From Leucobacter zeae (GTDB lineage Bacteria; Actinomycetota; Actinomycetes; Actinomycetales; Microbacteriaceae), in contig NZ_QYAB01000001.1 in the NCBI RefSeq assembly GCF_016758175.1, positions 1,447,162-1,511,161 of the forward strand: a DNA stretch of 64,000 bases. Reading direction: 5' to 3'. The notes beneath the pieces were generated by a model. That model had not been told where the DNA came from. It searched no databases and was given only the letters and a program-made list of their open reading frames with translations. The translations under genes and the position numbers were made by a program. Each line of letters starts with the position of its first letter. The first letter of the stretch is position 1. Shown in pieces: positions 35,709-44,302 of this stretch.

Positions 35709-36464
35709 ATGCGGATCGCGATCGCCGGGGGCACTGGAACCGTCGGCGCGCACATCGTGCGGAGCGCCGAATCGGCCGGGCACGAGGCCGTCGTGCTGTC
35801 GCGCGCCGCCGGCGTCGATCTCGTGACGGGGGCGGGGCTCGACCTCGGAGGGATCGACGCCGTGATCGACGCGACGGGTCCGTCGACGCGCCGTACACCC
35901 GAGGTGATCGCGTTCTTCGAGTCGGTCACCGCGAACCTGCTGCGCGCCGAGAGGGAGGCCGGCGTCGGCCACCACGTGGCGCTGTCGATCGTCGGAGCCG
36001 CGAGGATCGACGACGGCTACTACGCGGGCAAGGCGGCGCAGGAGCGCGCGCTGCAGACCGGGGATCCCGCCGGAGCGGTGCCGTGGTCGATCCTGCGCAC
36101 GACGCAGTTCTTCGACTTCGCGGAGCAGGTGGCGGTGCCGGTCGGCCGACTGCTCATCGTCCCGAAGGTGCGCTCGCGCCCGGTGGCAGCGGCGTCGGTG
36201 GCGGCGCGGCTGGTCGAGATCGCGGCGGGCGAGCCGGTCGGCATCGCGAGCGACCTCGCCGGCCCCGAGGAGCTGCGGATCGCCGAGCTGCTGCGCGCGA
36301 TCCTCGCCGCGCGCGGGGAATCGCGGCGAGTGCTCGAGGTCCCGCTGCCCGGCCGGTTCGGCAAGGGGCTGCGCGACGGGACGATCCTGCCCGGCGACAG
36401 GGCTCGGATCGACTCCGTGTCCGCGGCCGAATGGATCGCCGGGTACGGGACCGCGCGCGGCTGA
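35709..36464 (+). CDS. NAD(P)H-binding SDR/NmrA-like oxidoreductase
   Basis: The 251-residue protein has an N-terminal Rossmann motif (MRIAIAGGTGTVGAHIV) and the atypical short-chain dehydrogenase layout of NmrA-like proteins (HVALSIVGAARIDDGYYAGK with Tyr-x-x-x-Lys-like YYAGK, WSILRTTQFFDFAE). It probably binds NAD(P)H as an enzyme or redox sensor. The substrate is unknown. It forms a small cluster with the VOC genes on either side. Confidence 0.82.
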   Translation: MRIAIAGGTGTVGAHIVRSAESAGHEAVVLSRAAGVDLVTGAGLDLGGIDAVIDATGPSTRRTPEVIAFFESVTANLLRAEREAGVGHHVALSIVGAARIDDGYYAGKAAQERALQTGDPAGAVPWSILRTTQFFDFAEQVAVPVGRLLIVPKVRSRPVAAASVAARLVEIAAGEPVGIASDLAGPEELRIAELLRAILAARGESRRVLEVPLPGRFGKGLRDGTILPGDRARIDSVSAAEWIAGYGTARG

Positions 36465-36558
36465 ACCTCGCGTCGGGGGCCCTTCCGGTCCGCTCCGAAA
36501 CCGCCGATACTGGGAGTGCGCGCATCGTCGAGCGCACCGACCACGGGAGGGATCCGTC

Positions 36559-37524
36559 ATGGGATCGCAGAAGATCGTTCCGAACATCTGGTGCAACCGC
36601 AACGCGGAGGAGGTCGGCCGCACGTACGCGGCGATCTTCCCCGGAGCGACCGCGACCGTCGAGTCGCGCTACCCGACCGAGGGGCTGCTCGAGTTCCAGC
36701 AGTCGTTCGCCGGCGAACCGCTCACGGTCGCGGTCGAGATCGAGGGCACGCGGATCGTGCTCATCAACGCGGGGGACGAGTTCGCGCCCAACCCGTCGGT
36801 CTCCCTCATCCTCAACTTCGATCCGCTGCGCTTCGCCGAGACGGCCGCGCACACCGCCGCGGCGGGCGGCTCGGACGAGAGCGCCGAGGAGGCCGCGATC
36901 GCCCGCCTCGATCTGGTCTGGCTCGGGCTCGCCGACGGCGGCGAGGTGCTCATGCCCCTCGGCGAGTATCCCTTCAGCAAGCGCTACGGCTGGGTGCGGG
37001 ATCGTTTCGGGGTGAGCTGGCAGCTCATGCTCACGGACCCCGCGGGCGATCCCCGCCCGTTCATCATCCCCGCGCTGATGTTCTCCGGGGCGGTGCAGAA
37101 CCGGGCGGCCGAGGCCCGTGAGTTCTACGTCTCGGTGTTCGACGAGCTGTCCTCGACCGATGCGGCGCTCGGCAACGCTTTCCCGTATGGAACCCCGTCG
37201 GGCCCGGCTTTGCCCGAGGCGCTCATGTTCAGCGAGTTCCGGATCGGTGAGCAGTGGTTCTCGGCGATGGACTCCGGAGTCGAGATGGACGCCCCGTTCA
37301 CCTGCGGGATGTCGCTCGAGGTGCGCTGCGCCGATCAGGCCGAGATCGATCGTCTGTGGGACGCGCTCTCCGCGGTCCCCGAGGCCGAGCAGTGCGGCTG
37401 GCTGGCGGATCGCTTCGGCTTGAGCTGGCAGATCGTGCCCGAGAACATGGGCGAGCTCATGGAGCGGCCCGGTGCCTTCGAGCGGATGCTCGGGATGCAC
37501 AAGATCGTGATCGCGGACCTATGA
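36559..37524 (+). CDS. Two-domain VOC protein (PhnB/3-demethylubiquinone methyltransferase-like)
   Basis: The 321-residue protein has two tandem VOC modules (VPNIWCNRNAEEVGRTYAAI, ... RYGWVRDRFGVSWQLMLTDP; then PALMFSGAVQNRAAEAREFY, ... GWLADRFGLSWQIVPENMGE). Each half ends in the family's DRFGxSWQ motif. The '3-demethylubiquinone methyltransferase' label used for this family is historical; no methyltransferase motif is visible. The role is unknown. Confidence 0.85.
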   Translation: MGSQKIVPNIWCNRNAEEVGRTYAAIFPGATATVESRYPTEGLLEFQQSFAGEPLTVAVEIEGTRIVLINAGDEFAPNPSVSLILNFDPLRFAETAAHTAAAGGSDESAEEAAIARLDLVWLGLADGGEVLMPLGEYPFSKRYGWVRDRFGVSWQLMLTDPAGDPRPFIIPALMFSGAVQNRAAEAREFYVSVFDELSSTDAALGNAFPYGTPSGPALPEALMFSEFRIGEQWFSAMDSGVEMDAPFTCGMSLEVRCADQAEIDRLWDALSAVPEAEQCGWLADRFGLSWQIVPENMGELMERPGAFERMLGMHKIVIADL

Positions 37525-37545
37525 GCCGCGGGTCGGCGGTAGGGA

Positions 37546-37587
37546 TGCCGGGCGGTCAGTGCCGGGCGGTCAGTGCCGGGCGGGCAG
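37546..37587. repeat. 14-bp tandem repeat over the thrE stop codon
   Basis: TGCCGGGCGGTCAG occurs at 37546-37559 and 37560-37573, with a one-base variant at 37574-37587. The unit contains the thrE stop (TGA on the minus strand), so the stop context is duplicated. It looks like a small replication slippage product. Confidence 0.6.
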
Positions 37588-38847
37588 GATCCGGGCCCAC
37601 GGGGTGTCCGCGATGACGGAACCGACCTTGATGCCGATGCAGAGCGCGACGAAGGTGGCGGGCGCCGTCACGAGGGCCTGCCCGTCGGTCGAGGTCAGTG
37701 CGACGAGTCCGACCGTGCCGGGGACGAGCAGCAGGAAGGCGGGCTGGAAGGTGATCGCCGCGGGGATCGAGAACGCCGACCGCTCCAGCGCGCGGGCCGA
37801 GATGAACAGGACCGCGCCTGCGACGCCCGTCGCGACCGGGCCGCCCACTGCGGGAGTGAGAGCCGTGAGGAGGGTGTAGGCGGCGACCATGACGGCGACT
37901 CCGAGCACGGTGAGCTTGAGCCCGGCCCCGAAGGCCATGCCGACCCCGACTGCGAGCACCGCGACGCCCGCCCAGGCGACCCAGGCGGGCGGCAGAGCGG
38001 CCCAGTTCGGGTGCACGCTCTCCAGGCTGCCGGCCTCCCCGACGAGCATCGCTGAACCGGGATCGATCCCGAGGCCCGTGACGGCACCGGCGGCGGTGAT
38101 CCCGAGCGTCATGAAGCCCAGCACGATGAGACCGTAGACGAGCCGGGATGCCCCTGTCACGATGTCGCTCGCGGTGAGTTCGAGCAGCGCGTTCGTGACG
38201 AGCGCGCCGGGAACGAGGATCGCGATCGGCGCGCACACCGCGAACAGCGGCACGGGGCCCAGCTCGGCCCAGGCCGCGACGGCGCCGACGAGCAGTGTCG
38301 AGAGGAACGCGGCGAAGAACGGCAGGATGGCGGCGGCGGCCGGGATCCGACCCATCGCCCACGCGGCTCCGCCGACGATGCAGCCGACCACGGCGACGAG
38401 CAGTACGGCCCACCAGGGGCACCGGAAGACGACGGCGAGGCCGAGCGCGATGCACATGCCGCCGCCGAGCCAGCGCAGGGTGCCGGACGGCGTCGGGATC
38501 TCCCGGATGCGCCGCGCGGCACCGGCGATCTCGTCGAGGTGTCGCTCTCCGCGGGCCAGCGCGTGCGTGAATCGGAGTGCGTGCGCGGCCTGGCGCGTGG
38601 AGAGTTCGGAACGGTTCGTGCTCCCCATCGCGGTCGGCCCCGAACCGCGTTCGCGGCTGACGAGCACCGTGTCCGGGAGCACCGCGAAGGTCAGCGGCTC
38701 GCCAGGTGCGGCGGTGAGCCGGACCTGCTCGAGCTCGTCGCGCACGTCGGTCACCGAGAGTCCTGCATCGAGCAGCAGTGTGCCGAGTTCGACGAACGCG
38801 GCGTCGCGGGTCTGTCCGAGGGGTTCCTGGGCGTCGGCGACGGGCAT
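37570..38847 (-). CDS. thrE: Threonine/serine exporter ThrE
   Basis: The 425-residue membrane protein has a cytoplasmic N-terminal domain (FVELGTLLLDAGLSVTDVRDEL, then FTHALARG with EIPTPSGTLRW) followed by about ten helices covering the two ThrE halves. ThrE of Corynebacterium glutamicum exports threonine and serine by proton motive force. ATG 38847 is supported by TACGAT 6 nt upstream on the minus strand. It is divergent from the GntR-prp operon and may share its regulatory region. Confidence 0.92.
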   Translation of the reverse strand: MPVADAQEPLGQTRDAAFVELGTLLLDAGLSVTDVRDELEQVRLTAAPGEPLTFAVLPDTVLVSRERGSGPTAMGSTNRSELSTRQAAHALRFTHALARGERHLDEIAGAARRIREIPTPSGTLRWLGGGMCIALGLAVVFRCPWWAVLLVAVVGCIVGGAAWAMGRIPAAAAILPFFAAFLSTLLVGAVAAWAELGPVPLFAVCAPIAILVPGALVTNALLELTASDIVTGASRLVYGLIVLGFMTLGITAAGAVTGLGIDPGSAMLVGEAGSLESVHPNWAALPPAWVAWAGVAVLAVGVGMAFGAGLKLTVLGVAVMVAAYTLLTALTPAVGGPVATGVAGAVLFISARALERSAFSIPAAITFQPAFLLLVPGTVGLVALTSTDGQALVTAPATFVALCIGIKVGSVIADTPWARILPARH

Positions 38848-38853
38848 GCGAGT

Positions 38854-38859
38854 ATCGTA
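38854..38859 (-). promoter_or_regulatory. -10 element, leaderless thrE
   Basis: TACGAT on the minus strand, followed by 6 nt and the thrE ATG. Its -35 region would fall near 38877-38882, next to the first GntR-like palindrome. Confidence 0.45.
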
Positions 38860-38883
38860 TCGAGCGGAGACGATCCGCGAGGT

Positions 38884-38893
38884 ACGTATACAT
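38884..38893. promoter_or_regulatory. Candidate GntR operator, distal
   Basis: ACGTATACAT differs by one base from the perfect palindrome ATGTATACAT at 38936. The two sites are exactly 52 bp apart, about five helical turns, which suits cooperative binding or looping by a dimeric GntR protein. Confidence 0.5.
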
Positions 38894-38931
38894 AAATGCC
38901 GAAACTCTTCCGAGACATTGTGAACTGAGCG

Positions 38932-38945
38932 TATTATGTATACAT
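38932..38945 (+). promoter_or_regulatory. -10 element and proximal GntR operator of the prp operon
   Basis: TATTAT (38932-38937) is a near-consensus -10 that overlaps the perfect 10-bp palindrome ATGTATACAT (38936-38945). The GntR gene starts at 38947. A repressor on this palindrome would block its own promoter. Such TATAC-centred palindromes suit FCD-type GntR regulators; binding is inferred. Confidence 0.6.
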
Positions 38946-38946
38946 T

Positions 38947-39639
38947 GTGAGGATGCAGGAGGACGCGAAGATGCGGGCGAGCGATCGCGCGTACGCGACG
39001 CTGCTCGAGGAGATCCAGCTCGGCGCACTCGCGCCGGGGACGGTGGTCGGCGAGGCGGCGCAGGCCGAGCGGATCGGAGTCAGTCGGACGCCGATGCGCG
39101 AGGCGATCGGTCGACTCGTCGCGGACGGCCTGATCACCCAGCTGTCCCCACGCGTGCTCGCGGTGTCGGGGTTCGACGCCGATGACATCCGGGACCTGTT
39201 CGCGGCCAGGCGCGCGCTCGAGGAGGCCTCGGCGCGGCTCGCCGCACGCCGGGGCGATCGGGCATCGTTCGCCGCGCTCGCCGCCGCCTTCTCGGCGGCC
39301 CGCCCCGAGACGGGGGAGGCCTCGGCCGACGCCTACTACGCACTGATCCAGCGCTTCGACGCCGAAGTCGACGCCGCAGCGGACAACGCGTACCTCACGC
39401 AGGCGCTCCGTACGATCCGCACCCATCTCGTGCGCGCCCGCCGACTCGCGCGCGACCACCCCGATCGCCTGCGCGCCTCGGTCGCGGAGCACGCGCTCAT
39501 CGCCGACGCCATCGCCTCGGGCGACGCGGAGCTCGCGGCCCACGCCACGCACGTCCACCTCCACCACGCGCTCGCCGCGATCCTCGACTCCATCGACCAT
39601 CAGGCCGATCGTTCCGCATCCCAGAAGGGCACCGCATGA
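38947..39639 (+). CDS. GntR-family (FCD-type) transcriptional regulator of the prp operon
   Basis: The 230-residue protein has an N-terminal winged helix ([38 protein letters not shown]) and an all-helical FCD ligand domain ([20 protein letters not shown], with His residues in VAEHALI and [11 protein letters not shown] that usually bind a metal). It is the first gene of prpDBC, overlapping prpD by 4 bp, so it should sense a propionate or methylcitrate-cycle metabolite. GTG 38947 lies 9 nt after TATTAT; ATG 38953 is an alternative. Confidence 0.92.
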   Translation: MRMQEDAKMRASDRAYATLLEEIQLGALAPGTVVGEAAQAERIGVSRTPMREAIGRLVADGLITQLSPRVLAVSGFDADDIRDLFAARRALEEASARLAARRGDRASFAALAAAFSAARPETGEASADAYYALIQRFDAEVDAAADNAYLTQALRTIRTHLVRARRLARDHPDRLRASVAEHALIADAIASGDAELAAHATHVHLHHALAAILDSIDHQADRSASQKGTA

Positions 39640-41174
39640 CCGTCACCCACCACGTCCGCGTCCACACGAGCGAAGAGGAGCTGCCCCGCGACGGGCAGCT
39701 GGCATGGAAGATCGCGGAGGTCGCGGCGGACCCGGTCGGGATCGACGCCGACGTCGTCGACATGATCATCAACCGCATCATCGACAACGCCTCGGTCGCG
39801 GCGGCATCGCTGCACCGCGCACCCATCGTCGCGGCGCGCGCGCAGGCGCTCGCCCACCCGGTGTCCACCGGCGGAGCGGGCTCCGCGATCTTCGGGCTGG
39901 CCTCCGAGGGAGCCGGCGCCGAGCGCACGAGCCCGGAGTGGGCCGCCTGGGCGAACGGCGTGGCCGTGCGCGAGCTGGACTACCACGACACCTTCCTCGC
40001 CGCAGAGTACTCGCATCCCGGCGACAACATCCCTCCGATCCTCGCGGTCGCGCAGCACGTCGGCTCGGACGGACGCGCCCTGGTGCGCGCGATCGCCACG
40101 GGCTACGAGATCCAGATGGACCTCGTGCGCGCCATCTGCCTGCACCGGCACAAGATCGATCACGTCGCGCACCTCGGCCCGTCTGCCGCTGCGGGCATCG
40201 GTACGCTGCTCGGCCTCGAGACGCCCGTCATCGCCCAGGCGGTCGCGCAGGCCCTGCACACGACGACGGCGACGCGCCAGAGCCGCAAGGGCGAGATCTC
40301 GACCTGGAAAGCGCATGCGCCGGCGTTCGCAGGCAAGATGGCCGTCGAGGCCGTGGACCGGGCGATGCGCGGTCAGACCTCGCCGAGCCCCATCTACGAG
40401 GGCGAGGACGGCGTCATCGCCTGGATGCTCGACGGCCCTGACGCCGCCTACGAGGTGCCGCTGCCGGCCGCGGGGGAGCCGAAGCGCGCGATCCTCGACA
40501 GCTACACCAAGGAGCACTCGGCCGAGTATCAGGCGCAGGCCTGGATCGACCTGGCCCGCAAGCTGCACGGTGAGCGCCCCGAGCTCGCGGACCCCGCGAA
40601 CATCGCATCGATCGTGCTGCACACCAGCCACCACACGCACTACGTGATCGGCTCGGGCGCGAACGACCCGCAGAAGTACGATCCGCAGGCCTCCCGCGAG
40701 ACCCTCGACCACTCGATCCCGTACATCTTCGCGGTCGCGCTGCAGGACGGCGGTTGGCACCACGTCGACTCGTACGCGCCCGAGCGCGCCGGACGCGCCG
40801 ACACGGTCGAGCTGTGGCGGAAGATCACCACGGCCGAGGACGCCGAGTGGACTCGCCGCTACCACTCCGAGGATCCCGACGAGAAGGCCTTCGGCGGACG
40901 CGTCGAGATCCGGCTCGCAGACGGCTCGACCGTCGTCGACCAGATCGCCGTCGCCGACGCCCACCCGCTCGGCGCGCGCCCCTTCGCCAGGGAGCACTAC
41001 ATCGCGAAGTTCCGCACCCTGTCCGAGCCCGTGCTCGAAGCGGCCGAGATCGAGCGATTCCTCGAGCTCGTGCAGCGCCTGCCCGAGCTCACCGCAGACG
41101 AGGTGCGCGAGCTGAACATCGTCGCGGCGCCCGGTGCCATCGACCTCGCCGCCGCACCGAAGGGACTCTTCTGA
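39636..41174 (+). CDS. prpD: 2-Methylcitrate dehydratase PrpD
   Basis: The 512-residue protein belongs to the MmgE/PrpD family and dehydrates 2-methylcitrate to cis-methylaconitate in propionyl-CoA breakdown. Typical segments: [40 protein letters not shown] and AGIGTLLGL, and the C-terminal [20 protein letters not shown]. It overlaps the regulator (ATGA) and prpB (TGATG), indicating strict co-translation. Confidence 0.96.
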   Translation: MTVTHHVRVHTSEEELPRDGQLAWKIAEVAADPVGIDADVVDMIINRIIDNASVAAASLHRAPIVAARAQALAHPVSTGGAGSAIFGLASEGAGAERTSPEWAAWANGVAVRELDYHDTFLAAEYSHPGDNIPPILAVAQHVGSDGRALVRAIATGYEIQMDLVRAICLHRHKIDHVAHLGPSAAAGIGTLLGLETPVIAQAVAQALHTTTATRQSRKGEISTWKAHAPAFAGKMAVEAVDRAMRGQTSPSPIYEGEDGVIAWMLDGPDAAYEVPLPAAGEPKRAILDSYTKEHSAEYQAQAWIDLARKLHGERPELADPANIASIVLHTSHHTHYVIGSGANDPQKYDPQASRETLDHSIPYIFAVALQDGGWHHVDSYAPERAGRADTVELWRKITTAEDAEWTRRYHSEDPDEKAFGGRVEIRLADGSTVVDQIAVADAHPLGARPFAREHYIAKFRTLSEPVLEAAEIERFLELVQRLPELTADEVRELNIVAAPGAIDLAAAPKGLF

Positions 41175-42085
41175 TGCTGTACTCACGGACCACCCCTGAG
41201 GAGAAGCGCCGGATCCTGCGCGAGCGCCTCGCGAGCGGCGAGCTGCTCCGCTTCCCCGGAGCCTTCAACCCGCTCTCGGCCCGCCTCATCGAGCGCAAGG
41301 GCTTCGACGGCGTCTACATCTCGGGCGCTGTGCTCGCGGCCGACCTCGGGCTGCCCGACATCGGCCTCACGACCCTCACGGAGGTCGCGGGTCGCGGCGA
41401 GCAGATCGCCCGCATGACCGAGCTGCCCGCGATCATCGACGCCGACACGGGCTTCGGCGAACCCATGAATGTGGCGCGCACGATCCAGACCCTCGAGAAC
41501 GCCGGGATCGCCGGATGCCACATCGAGGATCAGATCAACCCGAAGCGCTGCGGGCACCTCGACGGCAAGGCCGTGGTCGACGGCGACACCGCCGCGAAGC
41601 GGATCCGCGCCGCGGTCGACGCGCGCCGCGATGCGAACTTCCTGATCATGGCCCGCACCGACATCCGGGCGACGGCAGACGGCCCCCGCGGCATGGACTA
41701 CGCGATCGATCGCGCGAAGGCGCTCGTCGACGCCGGCGCCGACGCGATCTTCCCCGAGGCGATGCGTACGCTGGAGGAGTTCGAGGCGATGCGCAAGGCG
41801 GTCGACGTTCCGCTGCTCGCCAACATGACGGAGTTCGGCAAGAGCGAGCTGTTCAGCGCGCAGCAGCTCGCCGACATCGGCATGAACATCGTGATCTGGC
41901 CGGTGTCGATGCTCCGCATCGCGATGGGCGCGACCGGGCGCGCGCTCGACACGCTGCACGAGGAGGGGCGGTTGACCTCCCGTCTCGACGAGATGCAGCA
42001 CCGCGCAGACCTCTACGAGCTCGTCGACTACGAGGCGTACAATCGCTTCGACTCGGGCGTCTTCAACTTCACCGTGGAGCGGTGA
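41174..42085 (+). CDS. prpB: 2-Methylisocitrate lyase PrpB
   Basis: The 303-residue (beta/alpha)8 enzyme of the isocitrate lyase/PEP mutase superfamily splits methylisocitrate into pyruvate and succinate. The catalytic loop is PKRCGHLDGK with Cys in place, and metal-binding acids lie in IIDADTGFGEP and HIEDQINPK. ATG 41174 overlaps the prpD stop. A tandem-repeat array of about 120 bp separates it from prpC. Confidence 0.96.
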   Translation: MLYSRTTPEEKRRILRERLASGELLRFPGAFNPLSARLIERKGFDGVYISGAVLAADLGLPDIGLTTLTEVAGRGEQIARMTELPAIIDADTGFGEPMNVARTIQTLENAGIAGCHIEDQINPKRCGHLDGKAVVDGDTAAKRIRAAVDARRDANFLIMARTDIRATADGPRGMDYAIDRAKALVDAGADAIFPEAMRTLEEFEAMRKAVDVPLLANMTEFGKSELFSAQQLADIGMNIVIWPVSMLRIAMGATGRALDTLHEEGRLTSRLDEMQHRADLYELVDYEAYNRFDSGVFNFTVER

Positions 42086-42108
42086 CGGGGCGCCGTCCCA
42101 CCCGTCGT

Positions 42109-42240
42109 CCTGCGCGAGGATGACCCCATCCGTCGTCCTGCGCGAGGATGACCCCATCCGTCGTCCTGCGCGAGGATGACCCCACCCGTCATCCTGCGCG
42201 AGGATGACCCCACCCGTCATCCTGCGCGAGGAACGAGTCG
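42109..42240. repeat. 28-bp tandem palindromic repeat array in the prpB-prpC gap
   Basis: The core CCTGCGCGAGGA starts at 42109, 42137, 42165, 42193 and 42221, a strict 28-bp period. Units carry TCATCCT/AGGATGA-type arms around GCGCG, so each unit can form a small hairpin. Units differ only at one or two positions (GTCGTCC versus GTCATCC). There are no spacers, so it is not CRISPR. The last copy pairs ATCCTGCG with CGCAGGAT (42239-42246). It may tune read-through from prpB to prpC or vary in copy number. Confidence 0.85.
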
Positions 42241-42274
42241 CAGGATCCACCCCGGCAGTGCAAAGGAGCAACCG

Positions 42275-43405
42275 ATGACCGACACGGAGATCAAGAAGGG
42301 CCTCGCGGGCGTCGTCGTCGATACGACGGCGATCTCGAAGGTCAACGCCGAGACGAACAGCCTGCTCTACCGGGGCTACCCGGTGCAGGAGCTCGCGGCG
42401 ACGCAGCCGTTCGAGGCCGTCGCCTACCTGCTCTGGCACGGCGAGCTGCCGACGCCCGACCAGCTGGCGGAGTTCCAGCAGCAGGAGCGGGCGCTGCGCC
42501 AGCTCGACCCGCGCACGCTCGCGCTGCTCGACACGATCCCGAACGACGCCCACCCGATGGACATCGTCCGGACCGCGGTCAGCCAGCTCGGCGCATTCGA
42601 CGGCACCCTGCACCGGCCGGGCGGCTGGACGGACCGCGAACTCGACCTCGGGCGCGCGGTGTATCTCTTCGCCCAGCTGCCGACGCTGGTCGCCGTGGTG
42701 CAGCGCCGCCGCCGCGGACAGGAGCCGATCCCGCCGCGGGACGACCTCGACTATGCGAGCAACTTCCTCTGGATGACGTTCGGCGAGCTGCCGTCCCCTG
42801 CCGCGGTCGACGTCTTCCGGGTGTCGATGGTGCTCTACGCGGAGCACTCCTTCAACGCGTCCACGTTCACTGCGCGCGTGATCGCCTCGACGACCTCAGA
42901 CCTGTACTCGGCCGTGGTGGGCGCCATCGGCGCACTCAAGGGTCCGCTGCACGGAGGCGCGAACGAGGCGGTGATGCACCTCTTCGACGAGATCGGATCC
43001 GCCTCCGAGGTGGCGCCGTGGCTCGATCGGGCGCTCGCCGAGAAGCGCAAGATCATGGGCTTCGGGCACCGCGTCTACAAGCACGGCGACTCGCGCGTGC
43101 CGACCATGCGGGCGGCGCTCGAGGTGCTGCTCGAGGAGTCGGGCGACACCGAGCTCGCCGCGCTGTACGAAACGCTGGAGCGCGAGTTCGTCGAGCGGAA
43201 GGGCATCTACCCGAACCTGGACTACCCTTCTGGGCCTGCCTACCGCCTGCTGGGCTTCGACACCGAGATCTTCACGCCGCTCTTCATCGCGTCGCGCGTC
43301 ACGGGGTGGACGGCGCACGTCATGGAGCAGGCCGCGGCGAACGCGCTGATCCGCCCGCTCTCGGCCTACGACGGCGTCGACGAACGGCACGTCGCGGGCG
43401 CCTGA
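42275..43405 (+). CDS. prpC: 2-Methylcitrate synthase / citrate synthase PrpC
   Basis: The 376-residue citrate synthase-fold enzyme condenses propionyl-CoA (and probably acetyl-CoA) with oxaloacetate. Active-site segments are GPLHGGANEAV, MGFGHRVYKHGDSR and the Asp in NLDYPSGPAY. It is about 55 residues shorter than the second citrate synthase at 58814, and its position in the prp operon makes methylcitrate synthesis the likely main role. ATG 42275 follows AAAGGAG with 6-nt spacing; upstream in-frame ATG lies in the repeat array. Confidence 0.94.
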   Translation: MTDTEIKKGLAGVVVDTTAISKVNAETNSLLYRGYPVQELAATQPFEAVAYLLWHGELPTPDQLAEFQQQERALRQLDPRTLALLDTIPNDAHPMDIVRTAVSQLGAFDGTLHRPGGWTDRELDLGRAVYLFAQLPTLVAVVQRRRRGQEPIPPRDDLDYASNFLWMTFGELPSPAAVDVFRVSMVLYAEHSFNASTFTARVIASTTSDLYSAVVGAIGALKGPLHGGANEAVMHLFDEIGSASEVAPWLDRALAEKRKIMGFGHRVYKHGDSRVPTMRAALEVLLEESGDTELAALYETLEREFVERKGIYPNLDYPSGPAYRLLGFDTEIFTPLFIASRVTGWTAHVMEQAAANALIRPLSAYDGVDERHVAGA

Positions 43406-43454
43406 CGTTGCGCCCGGCGCCGCCTGACGCTGCCTGACGCTGCGCCCGGCAGCG

Positions 43455-43524
43455 CCGAACCACTATCGACCCGTCGAAATGGCATCCGCTCCGATGCCGT
43501 CTCGGCGGACCGGTAGTGGCTCGG
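43455..43524. repeat. 70-bp intergenic palindrome (family B, copy 1)
   Basis: A 34-nt left arm (from CCGAACCACTATCG) and a right arm (ending GGTAGTGGCTCGG) are imperfect reverse complements; most differences are transitions that keep G-U pairs. The right arm matches that of the palindrome at 60191-60260 at 31 of 34 positions. It sits between convergent prpC and the response-regulator gene and could terminate both. Confidence 0.75.
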
Positions 43525-43530
43525 GCGCGC

Positions 43531-43605
43531 TCCGGCGGCGTCCGTTCCGGCGGCGTCCGTTCCGGCGGTGTCCGTTCCGGCGGTGTCCGTTCCGGCGGCG
43601 CCTCC
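43531..43605. repeat. 15-bp tandem repeat (4 full units plus a degenerate fifth)
   Basis: TCCGGCGGCGTCCGT or its one-base variant TCCGGCGGTGTCCGT repeats at 43531, 43546, 43561 and 43576, with a degenerate unit at 43591. It ends 10 bp before the response-regulator stop codon and directly follows the family-B palindrome. It looks like a variable-number tandem repeat. Confidence 0.8.
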
Positions 43606-43615
43606 CGGCGGGCGT

Positions 43616-44302
43616 TCAGACGTCCAGGAAGCCGTCGCGGAGGGCGATGGTGCGCAGCTCGATCTTCGTGCTCACCGGTTGACCCGCCGCCTGGTATTTC
43701 TCCTTCACGCGCTTGAGGTACTGCGCCGCGGTGCTTCGCTTCACGCCGATCATGTCGGCGACCGCCTCCAGCGTCAGACCGGAGGCGTAGAGCACGAGGG
43801 TGCGCTCCTCCTGCTCACTGAGCTGAGGGCGCGCGCCATCCTGGGCGATGATCGCCGCGGTCTCGGGCGTCATCCATGTTCCGCCGTTGAGCAGGTGCAG
43901 GACGGCCTGGACGACGACCTCGACCGTGTCGCGCTTGCCGATCACGCCGGAGGCCCCGGCCCGCAGCATCTTCCGCACGCGCGCGGGGGAGCTCAGCGCC
44001 GAGAAGATGCCGACGGTCAGCCCCGCGTGCACGAGCCGTCTGACGGTCTCCGGATCCGCCGGTTCGCCGCGGTCCACCAGGAGATCGAGCAGGAGCAGGT
44101 CCGGGCGCCGCTCCACGGGTTCGGTCTCCCACCACCTGGTGAACTCGGGGAGCGTCTCGCCCGCGAACACGACGGCCAGGTCGGGGACCGAATTGATCAC
44201 ATGCCGCGTGAGGACGCGCTGCATGAGGTGATCCTCGACGATCGCGATCCTCCATGCGGGGGCAGCCGTCCCCAAGGCCGTCCCCAGGGTGCTCTGCGGC
44301 AC
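43616..44302 (-). CDS. LuxR/NarL-type orphan response regulator
   Basis: The 228-residue protein has a receiver domain (IAIVEDHLMQRVL acidic pocket, phospho-acceptor Asp73 in LLLLDLLVDRG, conserved Lys123 in GVIGKRD) and a C-terminal LuxR-type helix-turn-helix (LSEQEERTLVLYASGLTLEA, then VKRSTAAQYLKRVKEKY). No histidine kinase is adjacent. GTG 44302 is chosen since the stretch up to ATG 44362 has atypical, AT-richer codons (ATT, AAA, TCA, CCT); ATG 44362 would add 20 residues. Confidence 0.85.
   Translation of the reverse strand: MPQSTLGTALGTAAPAWRIAIVEDHLMQRVLTRHVINSVPDLAVVFAGETLPEFTRWWETEPVERRPDLLLLDLLVDRGEPADPETVRRLVHAGLTVGIFSALSSPARVRKMLRAGASGVIGKRDTVEVVVQAVLHLLNGGTWMTPETAAIIAQDGARPQLSEQEERTLVLYASGLTLEAVADMIGVKRSTAAQYLKRVKEKYQAAGQPVSTKIELRTIALRDGFLDV

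Noticed and set aside
42028..42213. Small minus-strand protein in the prpB-prpC gap
   Set aside because: Its sequence is only the translated 28-bp repeat; it has no ribosome site and no conserved domain.
42109..42240. CRISPR-like array between prpB and prpC
   Set aside because: The 28-bp units are contiguous, with no unique spacers, and there are no cas genes nearby.
43479..43716. Small plus-strand proteins with SGGVR repeats
   Set aside because: They are translations of the family-B palindrome and the 15-bp repeats and overlap the response-regulator gene.
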